Of a stretch of DNA of 62,320 nucleotides, positions 15,592 through 24,392 are shown in pieces; the first letter of the stretch is position 1, and each line of letters begins with the position of its first letter. This DNA is from Prolixibacteraceae bacterium (GTDB taxonomy: Bacteria > Bacteroidota > Bacteroidia > Bacteroidales > Prolixibacteraceae): NCBI GenBank assembly GCA_021740385.1, contig JAIOZY010000024.1:1-62320 (forward strand), in the 5' to 3' direction. Both the position numbers and the translations under genes were made by a program. The notes under the pieces are model-generated. The model searched no databases. It saw nothing but the letters and a program-made list of their open reading frames with translations, and was not told where the DNA came from.

Positions 15592-16869
15592 ATGATAAGG
15601 GGTACAATCATTTTTGTTTTATTTTTTTCTTCACTTTTTGCGTTAAACAGGGCCAATGCAGCCAACAATGTTGAACGTGCCAATAATGTCGATTCTTTTT
15701 CGGCCATCGACAACCTGAAAGTATTTATTGAAGGACGTCATCTCGATTTCAACTATATCCGGTCGAACATCAAATTTGTCGATTTTGTAAACGACCCACT
15801 CAAAGCCGATGTGCACATTATTGTAACACGCAAAGGCACCGGTGGTGGCGGAACAAACTACGTAGTGAATTTTTACAGTAAAACGGTGAAACAAGTAGGC
15901 GATTTCAGCCTCAACTGCCTTACCCTTCCCGGCGATACCGACGATACCCGACGCGAACACATTACCCGCACACTTAAACTCGGGCTTATGCCCTTTGTAA
16001 ACGAAACAGCTAATAGCCCTATGGTTGAAATACTGTACAATTCGGACATGCAACAGCCTACTGAAAAAATGAACGAAAAAGACCCCTGGAACAAATGGGT
16101 TTTCAGAGCCGATATAAACGGAGGCTTCGGACTCGAAGAGAGCATTCGCGACTATAACTACTCGTTCAGGGTAAGGGCCGACAGGATTTCAGAACACATC
16201 AAATTCAAAAACCACTTTTACCTGGGCAACAGTTTCCACGAAGTTGAATCGGACGGACAAACACTGATAAGCAAAAACGACACCAAATCGGCCGATGCCC
16301 AAACCGTGTACAGCCTGTCAAAAAAATGGTCGGCCGGCATTTTCCTCTCCTATTTTCACAGCACATACTGGAATACCCAAAATTCATTTGGCGCCAAACC
16401 GGCCATCGAATACAACATTTTCCCCTGGGAGGAAGCCGACAAACGCGTTTTCACTATTTCATACTTCATCGGGCTTGAAGCGAAGGATTACATCGAAACA
16501 ACCATATTCAATAAAACCAGTGAAAACCTGTTTGCACAAAACCTCCAGTTTGATCTCGAACTGATCCAACCCTGGGGTGAAATTGACGCAAGGCTCGAGG
16601 GCATGGCCTATTTGCACGATTTATCGAAAAACAGTATCAGTTTTCGCTCAAGCCTTTCGGTTAGGATAACCCGGGGACTTTCGGTTAATTTCAGGTTCAG
16701 GGCCGAAAACATCCACAACCAGCTCTATCTGCCTGCCCAGGAATTGTCGATGGAAGACATCCTGCTCGGCAATCAAAAACTGCCATCAACGTTTGACCTT
16801 TCGGGGTCGGTTGGCTTGCGCATCCAGTTTGGATCGCTCTACAATAATGTTGTTAACAACCGGTTGTAA
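15592..16869 (+). CDS. Exported envelope protein, probable outer-membrane barrel
   Basis: A 425-residue protein of no named family that I recognise. It has a signal peptide (GTIIFVLFFSSLFAL, cleaved near residue 23), then a domain of about 130 residues containing VFIEGRHLDFNYIRSNIKFVDFV and ADVHIIVTRKGTGGGGTNY. The last 260 residues alternate hydrophobic and aromatic residues in short strands (WVFRADINGGFGLEES, WSAGIFLSYFHSTYW, GLSVNFRFRAENIHN) and end in a strand-like LRIQFGSLYNNVVNNRL, consistent with an outer-membrane beta-barrel. Similar proteins recur in Bacteroidota genomes without an assigned function. It has its own promoter and is followed by another single gene. Confidence 0.75.
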   Translation: MIRGTIIFVLFFSSLFALNRANAANNVERANNVDSFSAIDNLKVFIEGRHLDFNYIRSNIKFVDFVNDPLKADVHIIVTRKGTGGGGTNYVVNFYSKTVKQVGDFSLNCLTLPGDTDDTRREHITRTLKLGLMPFVNETANSPMVEILYNSDMQQPTEKMNEKDPWNKWVFRADINGGFGLEESIRDYNYSFRVRADRISEHIKFKNHFYLGNSFHEVESDGQTLISKNDTKSADAQTVYSLSKKWSAGIFLSYFHSTYWNTQNSFGAKPAIEYNIFPWEEADKRVFTISYFIGLEAKDYIETTIFNKTSENLFAQNLQFDLELIQPWGEIDARLEGMAYLHDLSKNSISFRSSLSVRITRGLSVNFRFRAENIHNQLYLPAQELSMEDILLGNQKLPSTFDLSGSVGLRIQFGSLYNNVVNNRL

Positions 16870-16891
16870 ATATTTTATTTCTCAAATAGTG

Positions 16892-16899
16892 TAACTTTG
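16892..16899 (+). promoter_or_regulatory. Candidate -7 element for the DUF5916 gene
   Basis: TAACTTTG is an exact TAnnTTTG match 38 bases before the ATG at 16938. No clear -33 box lies at the expected distance. Confidence 0.4.
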
Positions 16900-16937
16900 C
16901 TGCTGAATTGTCGTCTTACTGAACAAGAAAACTCAAA

Positions 16938-19358
16938 ATGGCAACAAAACCGGTTTTTTTTTCACTCTTTCTGATTTTTTTTGCTTTCGTTACCCAGGCA
17001 CAGATACATGAACGAAAAACAGTTACGGCTATTCGTATTGACAAGCCACTGAAAATTGATGGCATTCTTGATGAAGAAGTATATTCGGTTGCCCGGCCCG
17101 CGAAAGATTTTTTGCAACTTAACCCACACAACGGGCAACCGTCGTATCAACCTTCCGAAGTAAGGGTTTTTTACGACGACAATGCCATTTATTTTGGTGC
17201 CATGCTGTATGAAAACCCCGACAGCATCCGCAATTACATTACTACCCGCGATAATATCGGCGTTTCGGACTATTTCGGTATTTGTATCGATCCGAATAAT
17301 GAAGGACTAACAGCCTACGAATTCATTGTAACACCGGCCAACAGTCAAACCGATTTAAAAGCAGTAAAAAGAGAGGGATACGATAACGAAGATTCAAATT
17401 GGGATGCCGTTTGGCAAAGCGCAACCAAAATTACACATAACGGTTGGTGTGCCGAGCTCCAGATACCCTATTCGGCATTGCGCTTCCCCCAGCAGGAAGA
17501 CCGGGTTTGGGGTATCAACTTTTTCAGGCGCTTGAGGCGTTACAACTCACACAATTCGTGGAATTTTGTCGATGCCGAAATTGCCGGTTTTATTCAGCAA
17601 AGCGGTGAGCTGCACGGACTGAAAAACATAAAATCACCCGTGCGCCTTTCCATAACCCCTTTTGTGGCCGGCTATGTAGAAGTAAATAACGATGGCAGTG
17701 AACCCAACCTCTTGTTTAAAGGCGGCATGGATTTGAAATACGGCATTAGCGAAAGCCATACGCTTGATATGATGCTTATTCCCGACTTTGGGCAGATCCA
17801 ATCGGACGACAAAGTCCTGAACCTCACTCCCTATGAAACTTACTACGATGAAAAAAGACAATTTTTTGTCGAAGGGATAGAACTGTTCGAGCGGGCCGAT
17901 ATTTTCTATTCACGAAGAATTGGCGGAACACCAAAATTTAACGACCTCTCGGATAAATTAAAAGAAAACGAAAGCGTTACTTATAACCCTACTGAAGCGC
18001 AAATAATCAATGCAACAAAAGTATCGGGCCGCGATAAAAAAGGCTGGGGCATTGGCTTTCTAAATGCCATGACACTCCAAAGCGAAGCAGAAATTACCGA
18101 TACCATTACCGGTGAAAAAAGAAATTTTGTTACCCAGCCATTTACCAATTATAATGTAACTGTAATAGAAAAATCGTTGCCCAACAACTCCTACATGAGT
18201 GTTATTAACACCAACCTGTCAATGGCCGGGAACCCCTACCTGGCGAATGTAGCCGGGATAGAATTCCAGTTTAAAAATAAAAAACAAACCTATCTTATAT
18301 CCGGTTCGGGCGCATTGAGTTACAAGTCGATTGAAGAAAAACAAACCGGGTTCAAATATGAACTCGGACTGCGAAAAGTAAAAGGGAAATTCAGGTTCAT
18401 GCTCGAAACCGAAGTAAATTCAGACACATACGCTCCCAACGATTTGGGATATTTGCAACGAAACAACGATATTGAAAACCAACTAAACCTCAGTTACAAC
18501 ATCCACGAACCTTTCTGGATTTTCAAAACCTGGTATGCCGAAACGCAATTTGAAAATACACGCTTGTATAATCCAAATGAACAAATGGGCAACGAATGGT
18601 ATGTTTGGACATCGGGAAAGTTCAAAAACAACATGTGGACAGGTATGTTCTTTGCATACAACTGGCCCCGTAACGACTATTTCGTCACCCGTGTAAACAG
18701 CCGCTACTATACCATACCGGCACACATTTCAGGCGAAATTAATTTTGAAACCGATTCGAACCGTAAACTCTCATTCAATGGCAATTACGGGTTTTACCAG
18801 GCCACACAATATCCCAATATGCACGGTTTCTGGTCGTACGGAAACCTGTGGTGGAAAGCCAGTCAACGTTTCAGCATTTCGTACAATATAAATACAAACC
18901 AGGACCGAAACGGTTACGATTATGCAACGCATTACAATGCCGATTCAATATTTTTTGGATTTGTCGATGTACATGCACTAACGAATACCCTTTCACTCTC
19001 CTACTACTTTGACACAAAAATTTCGGTCGATTTCAGGGCCCGTCACTATTGGTCGTGGATTGAATTTAAAGACTATTACTTTTTAAACAACGACGGAAAC
19101 CTTTCGGATTACCCCTTAAACCCGGGAAACGACCACCGAAATGTTAACATCTTCAACATCGACATGGCGTTTAAATGGGAATTTGCACCGGGCAGCGAAC
19201 TTTCACTCGTCTGGAAAAATTCGGTATACAAGGAAGACAACCTGATTGACCAAACCTTTTTTGAAAACATCGAAAACATGTTCACGGCCACCCAAACCAA
19301 TAACCTTTCGTTGAAAATACTTTACTACATCGATTACAATTCGCTGCGGAAAAAATGA
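16938..19358 (+). CDS. DUF5916 protein with N-terminal CBM9-like domain
   Basis: An 806-residue exported protein. A signal peptide (about residues 1-21) is followed by a carbohydrate-binding-module-9-like domain (residues ~28-210: KPLKIDGILDEEVY, EVRVFYDDNAIYFGAMLYE, WCAELQIPYSALRF). The large C-terminal DUF5916 part has a long series of amphipathic beta strands, rich in Trp and Tyr, with RRYNSHNSWNFVD, FVEGIELFERADIFYSRRIGG and KVSGRDKKGWGIGFL. This part probably forms an outer-membrane beta-barrel. The family is widespread in Bacteroidota with no assigned substrate; a role in glycan handling is only a guess from the CBM9-like domain. It is followed closely by the convergent elbB. Confidence 0.9.
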   Translation: MATKPVFFSLFLIFFAFVTQAQIHERKTVTAIRIDKPLKIDGILDEEVYSVARPAKDFLQLNPHNGQPSYQPSEVRVFYDDNAIYFGAMLYENPDSIRNYITTRDNIGVSDYFGICIDPNNEGLTAYEFIVTPANSQTDLKAVKREGYDNEDSNWDAVWQSATKITHNGWCAELQIPYSALRFPQQEDRVWGINFFRRLRRYNSHNSWNFVDAEIAGFIQQSGELHGLKNIKSPVRLSITPFVAGYVEVNNDGSEPNLLFKGGMDLKYGISESHTLDMMLIPDFGQIQSDDKVLNLTPYETYYDEKRQFFVEGIELFERADIFYSRRIGGTPKFNDLSDKLKENESVTYNPTEAQIINATKVSGRDKKGWGIGFLNAMTLQSEAEITDTITGEKRNFVTQPFTNYNVTVIEKSLPNNSYMSVINTNLSMAGNPYLANVAGIEFQFKNKKQTYLISGSGALSYKSIEEKQTGFKYELGLRKVKGKFRFMLETEVNSDTYAPNDLGYLQRNNDIENQLNLSYNIHEPFWIFKTWYAETQFENTRLYNPNEQMGNEWYVWTSGKFKNNMWTGMFFAYNWPRNDYFVTRVNSRYYTIPAHISGEINFETDSNRKLSFNGNYGFYQATQYPNMHGFWSYGNLWWKASQRFSISYNINTNQDRNGYDYATHYNADSIFFGFVDVHALTNTLSLSYYFDTKISVDFRARHYWSWIEFKDYYFLNNDGNLSDYPLNPGNDHRNVNIFNIDMAFKWEFAPGSELSLVWKNSVYKEDNLIDQTFFENIENMFTATQTNNLSLKILYYIDYNSLRKK

Positions 19359-19376
19359 TCCATCCCGTGGATAAGG

Positions 19377-20030
19377 CTACAACATTTCCAGCAAGGCATT
19401 CACTGCGTTCTCGGCTCCCCGAAATACTGTACTGATTTTGGAATCAAGCATGTAACAAGGTGTGGTTACAATTTTGTTTTTCGCATCAACCACAATCTCA
19501 TCACCAGCGGTATTTTTATGCGTGGCCCCCATGCTTTCAATGGCCTGTGCCGTTCCGGCATCACTTCCAATAGTGAGGGTTACTTCTCCCAACACCCGGG
19601 CCATTAACGCCGGCGAAATACAAAGCGCGCCAATGGGTATTCCTGCATCGTGTGCCCTTTTTATTGCCTTTTCGGTTTCGGGGTTCACACTGCAACCGGG
19701 GCCGTCAATTGCGAATGTGCAAAGGTTTTTGGCTACTCCAAAACCGCCGGGAATGATCAAAACATCAAAATCGGACGGTTCGAAAGTATCCAATTGCTTT
19801 ACATCGCCCCGGGCAATCCGTGCCGATTCGGCCAGTACATTGCGTGCAGCAGGTTCCTCCTCGCCGGTTAGGTGATTAATCACGTGATACTGATCGGTAT
19901 CGGGTGCAAAACATTGGTATACCGCTCCGGCTTTATCAATGGCAAGCAAGGTTGCCACCGCTTCCTGTATTTCCGACCCATCGAAAACACCGCAACCCGC
20001 CAATATTACAGCTACTTTTTTAGTATTCAT
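19377..20030 (-). CDS. elbB: ElbB, DJ-1/PfpI-superfamily glyoxalase-like protein
   Basis: A 217-residue protein, exactly the length of E. coli ElbB and similar throughout: VAVILAGCGVFDGSEIQE at the N-terminus, LIIPGGFGVAKNLC in the middle, and the nucleophile elbow GALCISP with C137. The E. coli protein is a DJ-1/PfpI-fold enzyme with weak glyoxalase activity, first noted for raising lycopene yields; its physiological role is unsettled. It is a single gene between the convergent DUF5916 gene and the divergent secDF. Confidence 0.93.
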   Translation of the reverse strand: MNTKKVAVILAGCGVFDGSEIQEAVATLLAIDKAGAVYQCFAPDTDQYHVINHLTGEEEPAARNVLAESARIARGDVKQLDTFEPSDFDVLIIPGGFGVAKNLCTFAIDGPGCSVNPETEKAIKRAHDAGIPIGALCISPALMARVLGEVTLTIGSDAGTAQAIESMGATHKNTAGDEIVVDAKNKIVTTPCYMLDSKISTVFRGAENAVNALLEML

Positions 20031-20079
20031 GTGCTCTGGATTTTTTATGTTCGTACTTCTTTTCGCTTCTCGTTTTTTT

Positions 20080-20110
20080 CAAAACTAATGAAAAAACCAT
20101 CCCTTTGCAA
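20080..20110 (-). promoter_or_regulatory. Candidate promoter of elbB
   Basis: On the minus strand, TTG (20110-20108), a 20-base spacer, then TAGTTTTG (20087-20080), an exact TAnnTTTG match. The ATG is about 50 bases downstream. Confidence 0.45.
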
Positions 20111-20200
20111 TGGTGAAAATCCACATGAACAACAAAATACGAAAGCCTGCCGGAAAATACTTTTTCAAAATCGAACAGGTACTGTAGAAAAATACTGACA

Positions 20201-20225
20201 TTCAATCATCCAAATTGGAATTGAA
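20201..20225. promoter_or_regulatory. 25-base dyad in the elbB-secDF divergent region
   Basis: TTCAAT-ca-TCCAA-a-TTGGA-ATTGAA: two 11-base arms are perfectly complementary apart from a two-base insertion in one. The 314-base gap between elbB and secDF holds this dyad, the elbB promoter on its left and the secDF -7 box on its right. No coding frame in the gap looks real. It could be an operator for either gene. Confidence 0.35.
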
Positions 20226-20285
20226 CCAAAGCAGGTTAGATTTGAATTTTTGGTTTTATTTAGGCTATCGTTAATAAAAAAAGGA

Positions 20286-20293
20286 TATATTTG
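20286..20293 (+). promoter_or_regulatory. Candidate -7 element of secDF
   Basis: TATATTTG is an exact TAnnTTTG match 51 bases before the secDF ATG. The best -33 candidate, TTAG at 20260-20263, is weak. Confidence 0.45.
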
Positions 20294-20344
20294 CCGTTCA
20301 GAAAAAAAAACGAAGAAAAGAAAATAATATAAAATTAGTATCCA

Positions 20345-23300
20345 ATGCAAAACAAAGGAGTAGTAAGGCTTTTTACAATTTTATTTGCCTTAGTTTGTTT
20401 ATACCAGTTATCGTTCACTTTTGTTGCCCGTAATGTTGAAAAAAATGCAGCAGAAGCTTCGGGTGGCGATCAGTTGAAAGAAGTACATTACCTCGATTCC
20501 ATTTCAAGCGAAACCGTTTACAACTTTCTCGGCATACGCAAATACAATTACAAAGAGGTAAAACAACGCGAATTGAACCTTGGCCTCGACCTTAAAGGCG
20601 GGATGAACGTAACCCTCGAAATTTCGGTTGTCGATTTGGTTCGTGCCTTATCGAACTACAGCCAGGATTCAACTTTTAATGCCGCCATTAAACTGGCCCA
20701 GGAAAAACAAAAAAACAGCCAGGAAGGCTTTGTGGCACTTTTTGGCGAAGCATACGAAGAGATTGACCCCAATGCCAAGCTGGCAGCTAATTTCTTAACG
20801 CCCGAGTTAAAAGACCGCATTACCTTTAGCTCTTCAAATAAAGATGTGCTCGATGTTATCAAAGAAGAAGCCGATGCGGCTATCAAAAATTCATTCAACA
20901 TTCTCCGTTCCCGTATCGACCGTTTTGGCGTTGCCCAGCCCAATATTCAAATGCTTGCCCAACGTGGCCGCATCCTGGTTGAGCTGCCCGGTGTTAAAGA
21001 CAAGAGCCGTGTAAGAAATCTCTTGCAGGGAACCGCTTCGCTCGAGTTTTGGGAAACCTTTGAAAACGAGGAAGTATACCCATACTTTCTCGAAATAAAC
21101 GAATTACTCAAAGAAAGGCAACAAACATCGGAAGATATTGCTGCAGAAGGACAAGAAACGGAAGTAACCACTGAAGCTGTTGAAGAAACAATACCGGCCG
21201 AACCGGAAGTTGAAGAAACAACCGATGACCTGCTGGACGAACAAACTGCCGACAGCAGCGAAAGCGATGAATTATCACTTCTCGACGAGCTTGAATCAAC
21301 CGGCGACTCAACAGACCTTTCGCAGCAGGATGTGGATATTGCCAAAGATTTTCCGCTTTTCGCCGTGTTAACACCAAACGTAAACAACCAGGGACAATTG
21401 TTTAATGGCCCGGTTGTAGGTTTTGCACATTTTGGCGATACGGCACAGGTAAACAAATACCTCCACATGCCGCAGGTAAAAGCCTTGCTGCCACGCGACC
21501 TGAAATTTGCATGGACACAAAAACCTTTCGATGAAAACGAGAATTTTTTCCAACTTATAGCGTTAAAGATCACAACACGTGACGGCCAGGCCCCACTTGA
21601 TGGCGGCGTTATTACCGATGCCCGTCAGGATTTTGGACAGGGACGCGCCTCGGCCGAGGTTAACATGAACATGAACAGCGAAGGTGCAAAAATTTGGGCC
21701 CGCATGACCAAAGACAACATCGGAAAATCGATTGCCATTGTGCTCGACGATTATGTTGTTTCATTCCCAACCGTACAAACCGAAATTACAGGCGGCCGCT
21801 CAAACATTACCGGTAACTTCACCGTTGAAGAAGCGAAAGACCTTGCCAACATGCTTAAAAGTGGTAAAATGCCTGCACCGGCCAACATTGTTGAAGAGTA
21901 CGTTGTAGGACCTTCACTCGGACAAGCATCCATCAACTCGGGCTTGTTCTCGTTCGTTATTGCATTCCTTCTTGTGCTTGTCTACATGCTTTTCATGTAC
22001 AGTTACCATGCAGGGCTTGTAGCTAACATTGCCCTTGTAACAAACCTTTTCTTCCTTATAGGCGTGCTGGTTTCGTTTGGTGCGGTACTTACCCTGCCCG
22101 GTATTGCCGGTATTGTGCTTACCCTGGGTATGGCTGTTGATGCCAACGTGCTGATATATGAACGTGTGAACGATGAATTGAAAGCCGGCAAAGGACTAAA
22201 ACTGGCTGTAAGAGACGGTTACCGCAATGCCTATTCGGCCATTATCGACGGTCAGGTTACAACCCTTATAACCGGTATTGTTCTTTACTTCTTTGGCTCC
22301 GGTCCGATCAAAGGTTTTGCTACAACTCTTATCATTGGTATTTGTACTTCGCTCTTTACCTCCATTTTCATTACACGGTTAACCTTTGAAAACATGCTGG
22401 GTAGAGACCGCAAGGTGAAGTTCATTTCTAAAATGACCAAAAACCTGCTTCAGAATGCAAACTTCAGGTTCATCCAGAAACGCAAAATTGCGTATTTCAT
22501 TTCCGGAGCTTTGATTTTGCTTTCAGTTCTTTCAATGGTTTTCAAAGGCTTCGATTTAGGTATCGATTTCCAGGGTGGCCGTACCTACGTTGTACAATTC
22601 AAAGAAGATGTTAAAGTTGAAGATGTATCGCTAATGCTTGCCGATGAATTCGGGAATGCCCCCGAGGTAAAAACCTTTGGCAGCGACAACCAGGTACGTA
22701 TTACTACCGACTACCACATTGATGACGACAGCCCGACAATCGATAACAAGATTGAAGAGATGCTTCACGAAGGGCTGGTACCCATTACAGGCGAAATAAG
22801 CAAAGAAGACTTTACCCAGAACTACATTATGAGTTCTACCAAGGTGGGACCAACCATTTCCGACGATATTAAACGCGATGCACTCATTGCCTTAACATTG
22901 GCTTTGATCGCTATCTTCCTGTACATCCTCATCCGGTTCCGCAATTGGCAATACGGCCTGGGAGGTGTTGCAGCACTGGCCCACGACTCAATCATTACAC
23001 TGGGATTGTTCTCCCTGTTTAGCGGTGTATTACCCTTCTCGCTCGAAATCGACCAGGCATTTATCGCGGCAATCCTTACCGTACTCGGGTATTCAATAAA
23101 CGACTCGGTGATCATTTTCGACCGCATACGTGAATACATTGGCCTGTACCCGAAGCGTACACTTGAAAACAACATGGACCACGCGTTAAACAGCACACTT
23201 CGGCGTACAATGAGCACATCGTTATCAACGCTGGTTGTGTTGCTTTCGATCTTTATTTTTGGTGGCGAGTCGATACGCGGGTTTATATTTGCCCTGTTAA

Positions 23301-23383
23301 TTGGAGTGGTTGTAGGTACCTACTCATCACTCTTTGTATCGTCGCCCGTGGCTTTCGATACCATTAAAAAAGTAAAAAAATAA
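20345..23383 (+). CDS. secDF: SecDF protein-export membrane protein (SecD-SecF fusion)
   Basis: A 1012-residue natural fusion of SecD and SecF, as is usual in Bacteroidota. It uses the proton gradient to help SecYEG-translocated proteins leave on the periplasmic side. SecD occupies about residues 1-690, with the periplasmic P1 region (LNLGLDLKGGMNVTLEI) and the membrane motif GMAVDANVLIYERV. SecF follows from about residue 700, with DLGIDFQGGRTYVV and GYSINDSVIIFDRIRE. Residues ~260-325 are an acidic, low-complexity insert rich in Glu, Asp, Thr and Ser within the periplasmic part. The gene is monocistronic with its own promoter and a strong terminator. Confidence 0.96.
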   Translation: MQNKGVVRLFTILFALVCLYQLSFTFVARNVEKNAAEASGGDQLKEVHYLDSISSETVYNFLGIRKYNYKEVKQRELNLGLDLKGGMNVTLEISVVDLVRALSNYSQDSTFNAAIKLAQEKQKNSQEGFVALFGEAYEEIDPNAKLAANFLTPELKDRITFSSSNKDVLDVIKEEADAAIKNSFNILRSRIDRFGVAQPNIQMLAQRGRILVELPGVKDKSRVRNLLQGTASLEFWETFENEEVYPYFLEINELLKERQQTSEDIAAEGQETEVTTEAVEETIPAEPEVEETTDDLLDEQTADSSESDELSLLDELESTGDSTDLSQQDVDIAKDFPLFAVLTPNVNNQGQLFNGPVVGFAHFGDTAQVNKYLHMPQVKALLPRDLKFAWTQKPFDENENFFQLIALKITTRDGQAPLDGGVITDARQDFGQGRASAEVNMNMNSEGAKIWARMTKDNIGKSIAIVLDDYVVSFPTVQTEITGGRSNITGNFTVEEAKDLANMLKSGKMPAPANIVEEYVVGPSLGQASINSGLFSFVIAFLLVLVYMLFMYSYHAGLVANIALVTNLFFLIGVLVSFGAVLTLPGIAGIVLTLGMAVDANVLIYERVNDELKAGKGLKLAVRDGYRNAYSAIIDGQVTTLITGIVLYFFGSGPIKGFATTLIIGICTSLFTSIFITRLTFENMLGRDRKVKFISKMTKNLLQNANFRFIQKRKIAYFISGALILLSVLSMVFKGFDLGIDFQGGRTYVVQFKEDVKVEDVSLMLADEFGNAPEVKTFGSDNQVRITTDYHIDDDSPTIDNKIEEMLHEGLVPITGEISKEDFTQNYIMSSTKVGPTISDDIKRDALIALTLALIAIFLYILIRFRNWQYGLGGVAALAHDSIITLGLFSLFSGVLPFSLEIDQAFIAAILTVLGYSINDSVIIFDRIREYIGLYPKRTLENNMDHALNSTLRRTMSTSLSTLVVLLSIFIFGGESIRGFIFALLIGVVVGTYSSLFVSSPVAFDTIKKVKK

Positions 23384-23406
23384 ATACGTTTTTGAACCGT
23401 AATCAT

Positions 23407-23440
23407 AAAACCCCGGTTTATCATTCTACCGGGGTTTTTT
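23407..23440 (+). terminator. Terminator of secDF
   Basis: AAAACCCCGGT (23407-23417) pairs perfectly with ACCGGGGTTTT (23428-23438), and T's continue to 23440. Confidence 0.9.
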
Positions 23441-23534
23441 ATGGGCTATAACATGATAAATCCTAATTTATCTTTACGCCTTTCTTTGTAAATTAGAGGC
23501 CAAACAGGATTAATTTGAAACACATAAAAAACAC

Positions 23535-24341
23535 ATGTTGATGAAGGTAAGCGGAAACCTGATAAAAATGAAACCGGAAAACAACAACCCGGTCGACTAT
23601 TATCTCCCCATAAACGGGGAAGATATCCATCTTAATCCGCTCCTTAACAAAATAATTTCGCTCGCGCACAACGGGGTAATCAACTGTATTCACTGCGGAA
23701 AAAAAACCAACAAATCGTTCAGCCAGGGTTTTTGTTTCAACTGCTTTAAAACAGCCCCCGAGGCCGATGAATGTGTGGTTAGACCCGAGTTGTCGAAAGC
23801 CCATCTGGGTATTGCACGTGACATGGACTGGGCCCGCGAGCACGATTTAATCGACCATTTTGTGTACCTGTCGGTTACCAGCAACCTGAAAGTTGGGGTA
23901 ACACGTTACCATCAAATTCCCGGGCGCTGGATTGACCAGGGTGCATCACAAGCCATAAAACTGGCCCGCACACCCAACCGCCATATTGCCGGAATAATCG
24001 AGGTATTCCTGAAAAAGCACGTCGATGACAGAACCAACTGGCAAGCCATGTTAAAAGGCGAAGCGAATAATGAAATTGATTTGGTCCCTGAAAAAGAAAA
24101 ACTAACGGAGCTCCTTCCACGGGAATTAAAAAAATATGTTTGTGACGATAATGAAATTCACCGGTTGGCATACCCAGGAATGGTTAAACTTGAGAAAATC
24201 AAATCGTTCAGTTTCGACAAAGAAAAAACGCTAACAGGTACATTAACAGGGATTAAGGGGCAATACCTGGTTTTTGATAACGAAAAAGCACTAAACATTA
24301 GAAAACATAACGGTTATTTCGTCAGTTTCGAAACGGCCTGA
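23535..24341 (+). CDS. DUF2797-family protein
   Basis: A 268-residue cytosolic protein. Near residue 55 a zinc-ribbon-like pair appears (CIHCGKKT and GFCFNCFKT), followed by the conserved block AHLGIARDMDWAREH, then VYLSVTSNLKVGVTRYHQIPGRWIDQGASQAI and LARTPNRHIAGIIEVFLKKH. The second block has a GIY-YIG-like look (YLSVTSNLKVGVTR), but nuclease activity is unproven. This is the DUF2797 signature; function unknown. The start could also be ATG 23541. It lies just upstream of ilvE, which has its own promoter. Confidence 0.87.
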   Translation: MLMKVSGNLIKMKPENNNPVDYYLPINGEDIHLNPLLNKIISLAHNGVINCIHCGKKTNKSFSQGFCFNCFKTAPEADECVVRPELSKAHLGIARDMDWAREHDLIDHFVYLSVTSNLKVGVTRYHQIPGRWIDQGASQAIKLARTPNRHIAGIIEVFLKKHVDDRTNWQAMLKGEANNEIDLVPEKEKLTELLPRELKKYVCDDNEIHRLAYPGMVKLEKIKSFSFDKEKTLTGTLTGIKGQYLVFDNEKALNIRKHNGYFVSFETA

Positions 24342-24345
24342 TGGT

Positions 24346-24353
24346 TATATTTG
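24346..24353 (+). promoter_or_regulatory. Candidate -7 element of ilvE
   Basis: TATATTTG is an exact TAnnTTTG match 39 bases before the ilvE ATG, in the short gap after DUF2797. TTTC at 24326-24329 is a possible -33 box. Confidence 0.45.
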
Positions 24354-24392
24354 CAGAAAAAAATTTAAGATACAAAAACAAAACAGAATAAA

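Noticed and set aside
20947-21573. 208-residue Ser-rich frame antisense to secDF
   Set aside because: Low-complexity shadow of the acidic insert and surrounding codons; secDF is certain on the other strand.
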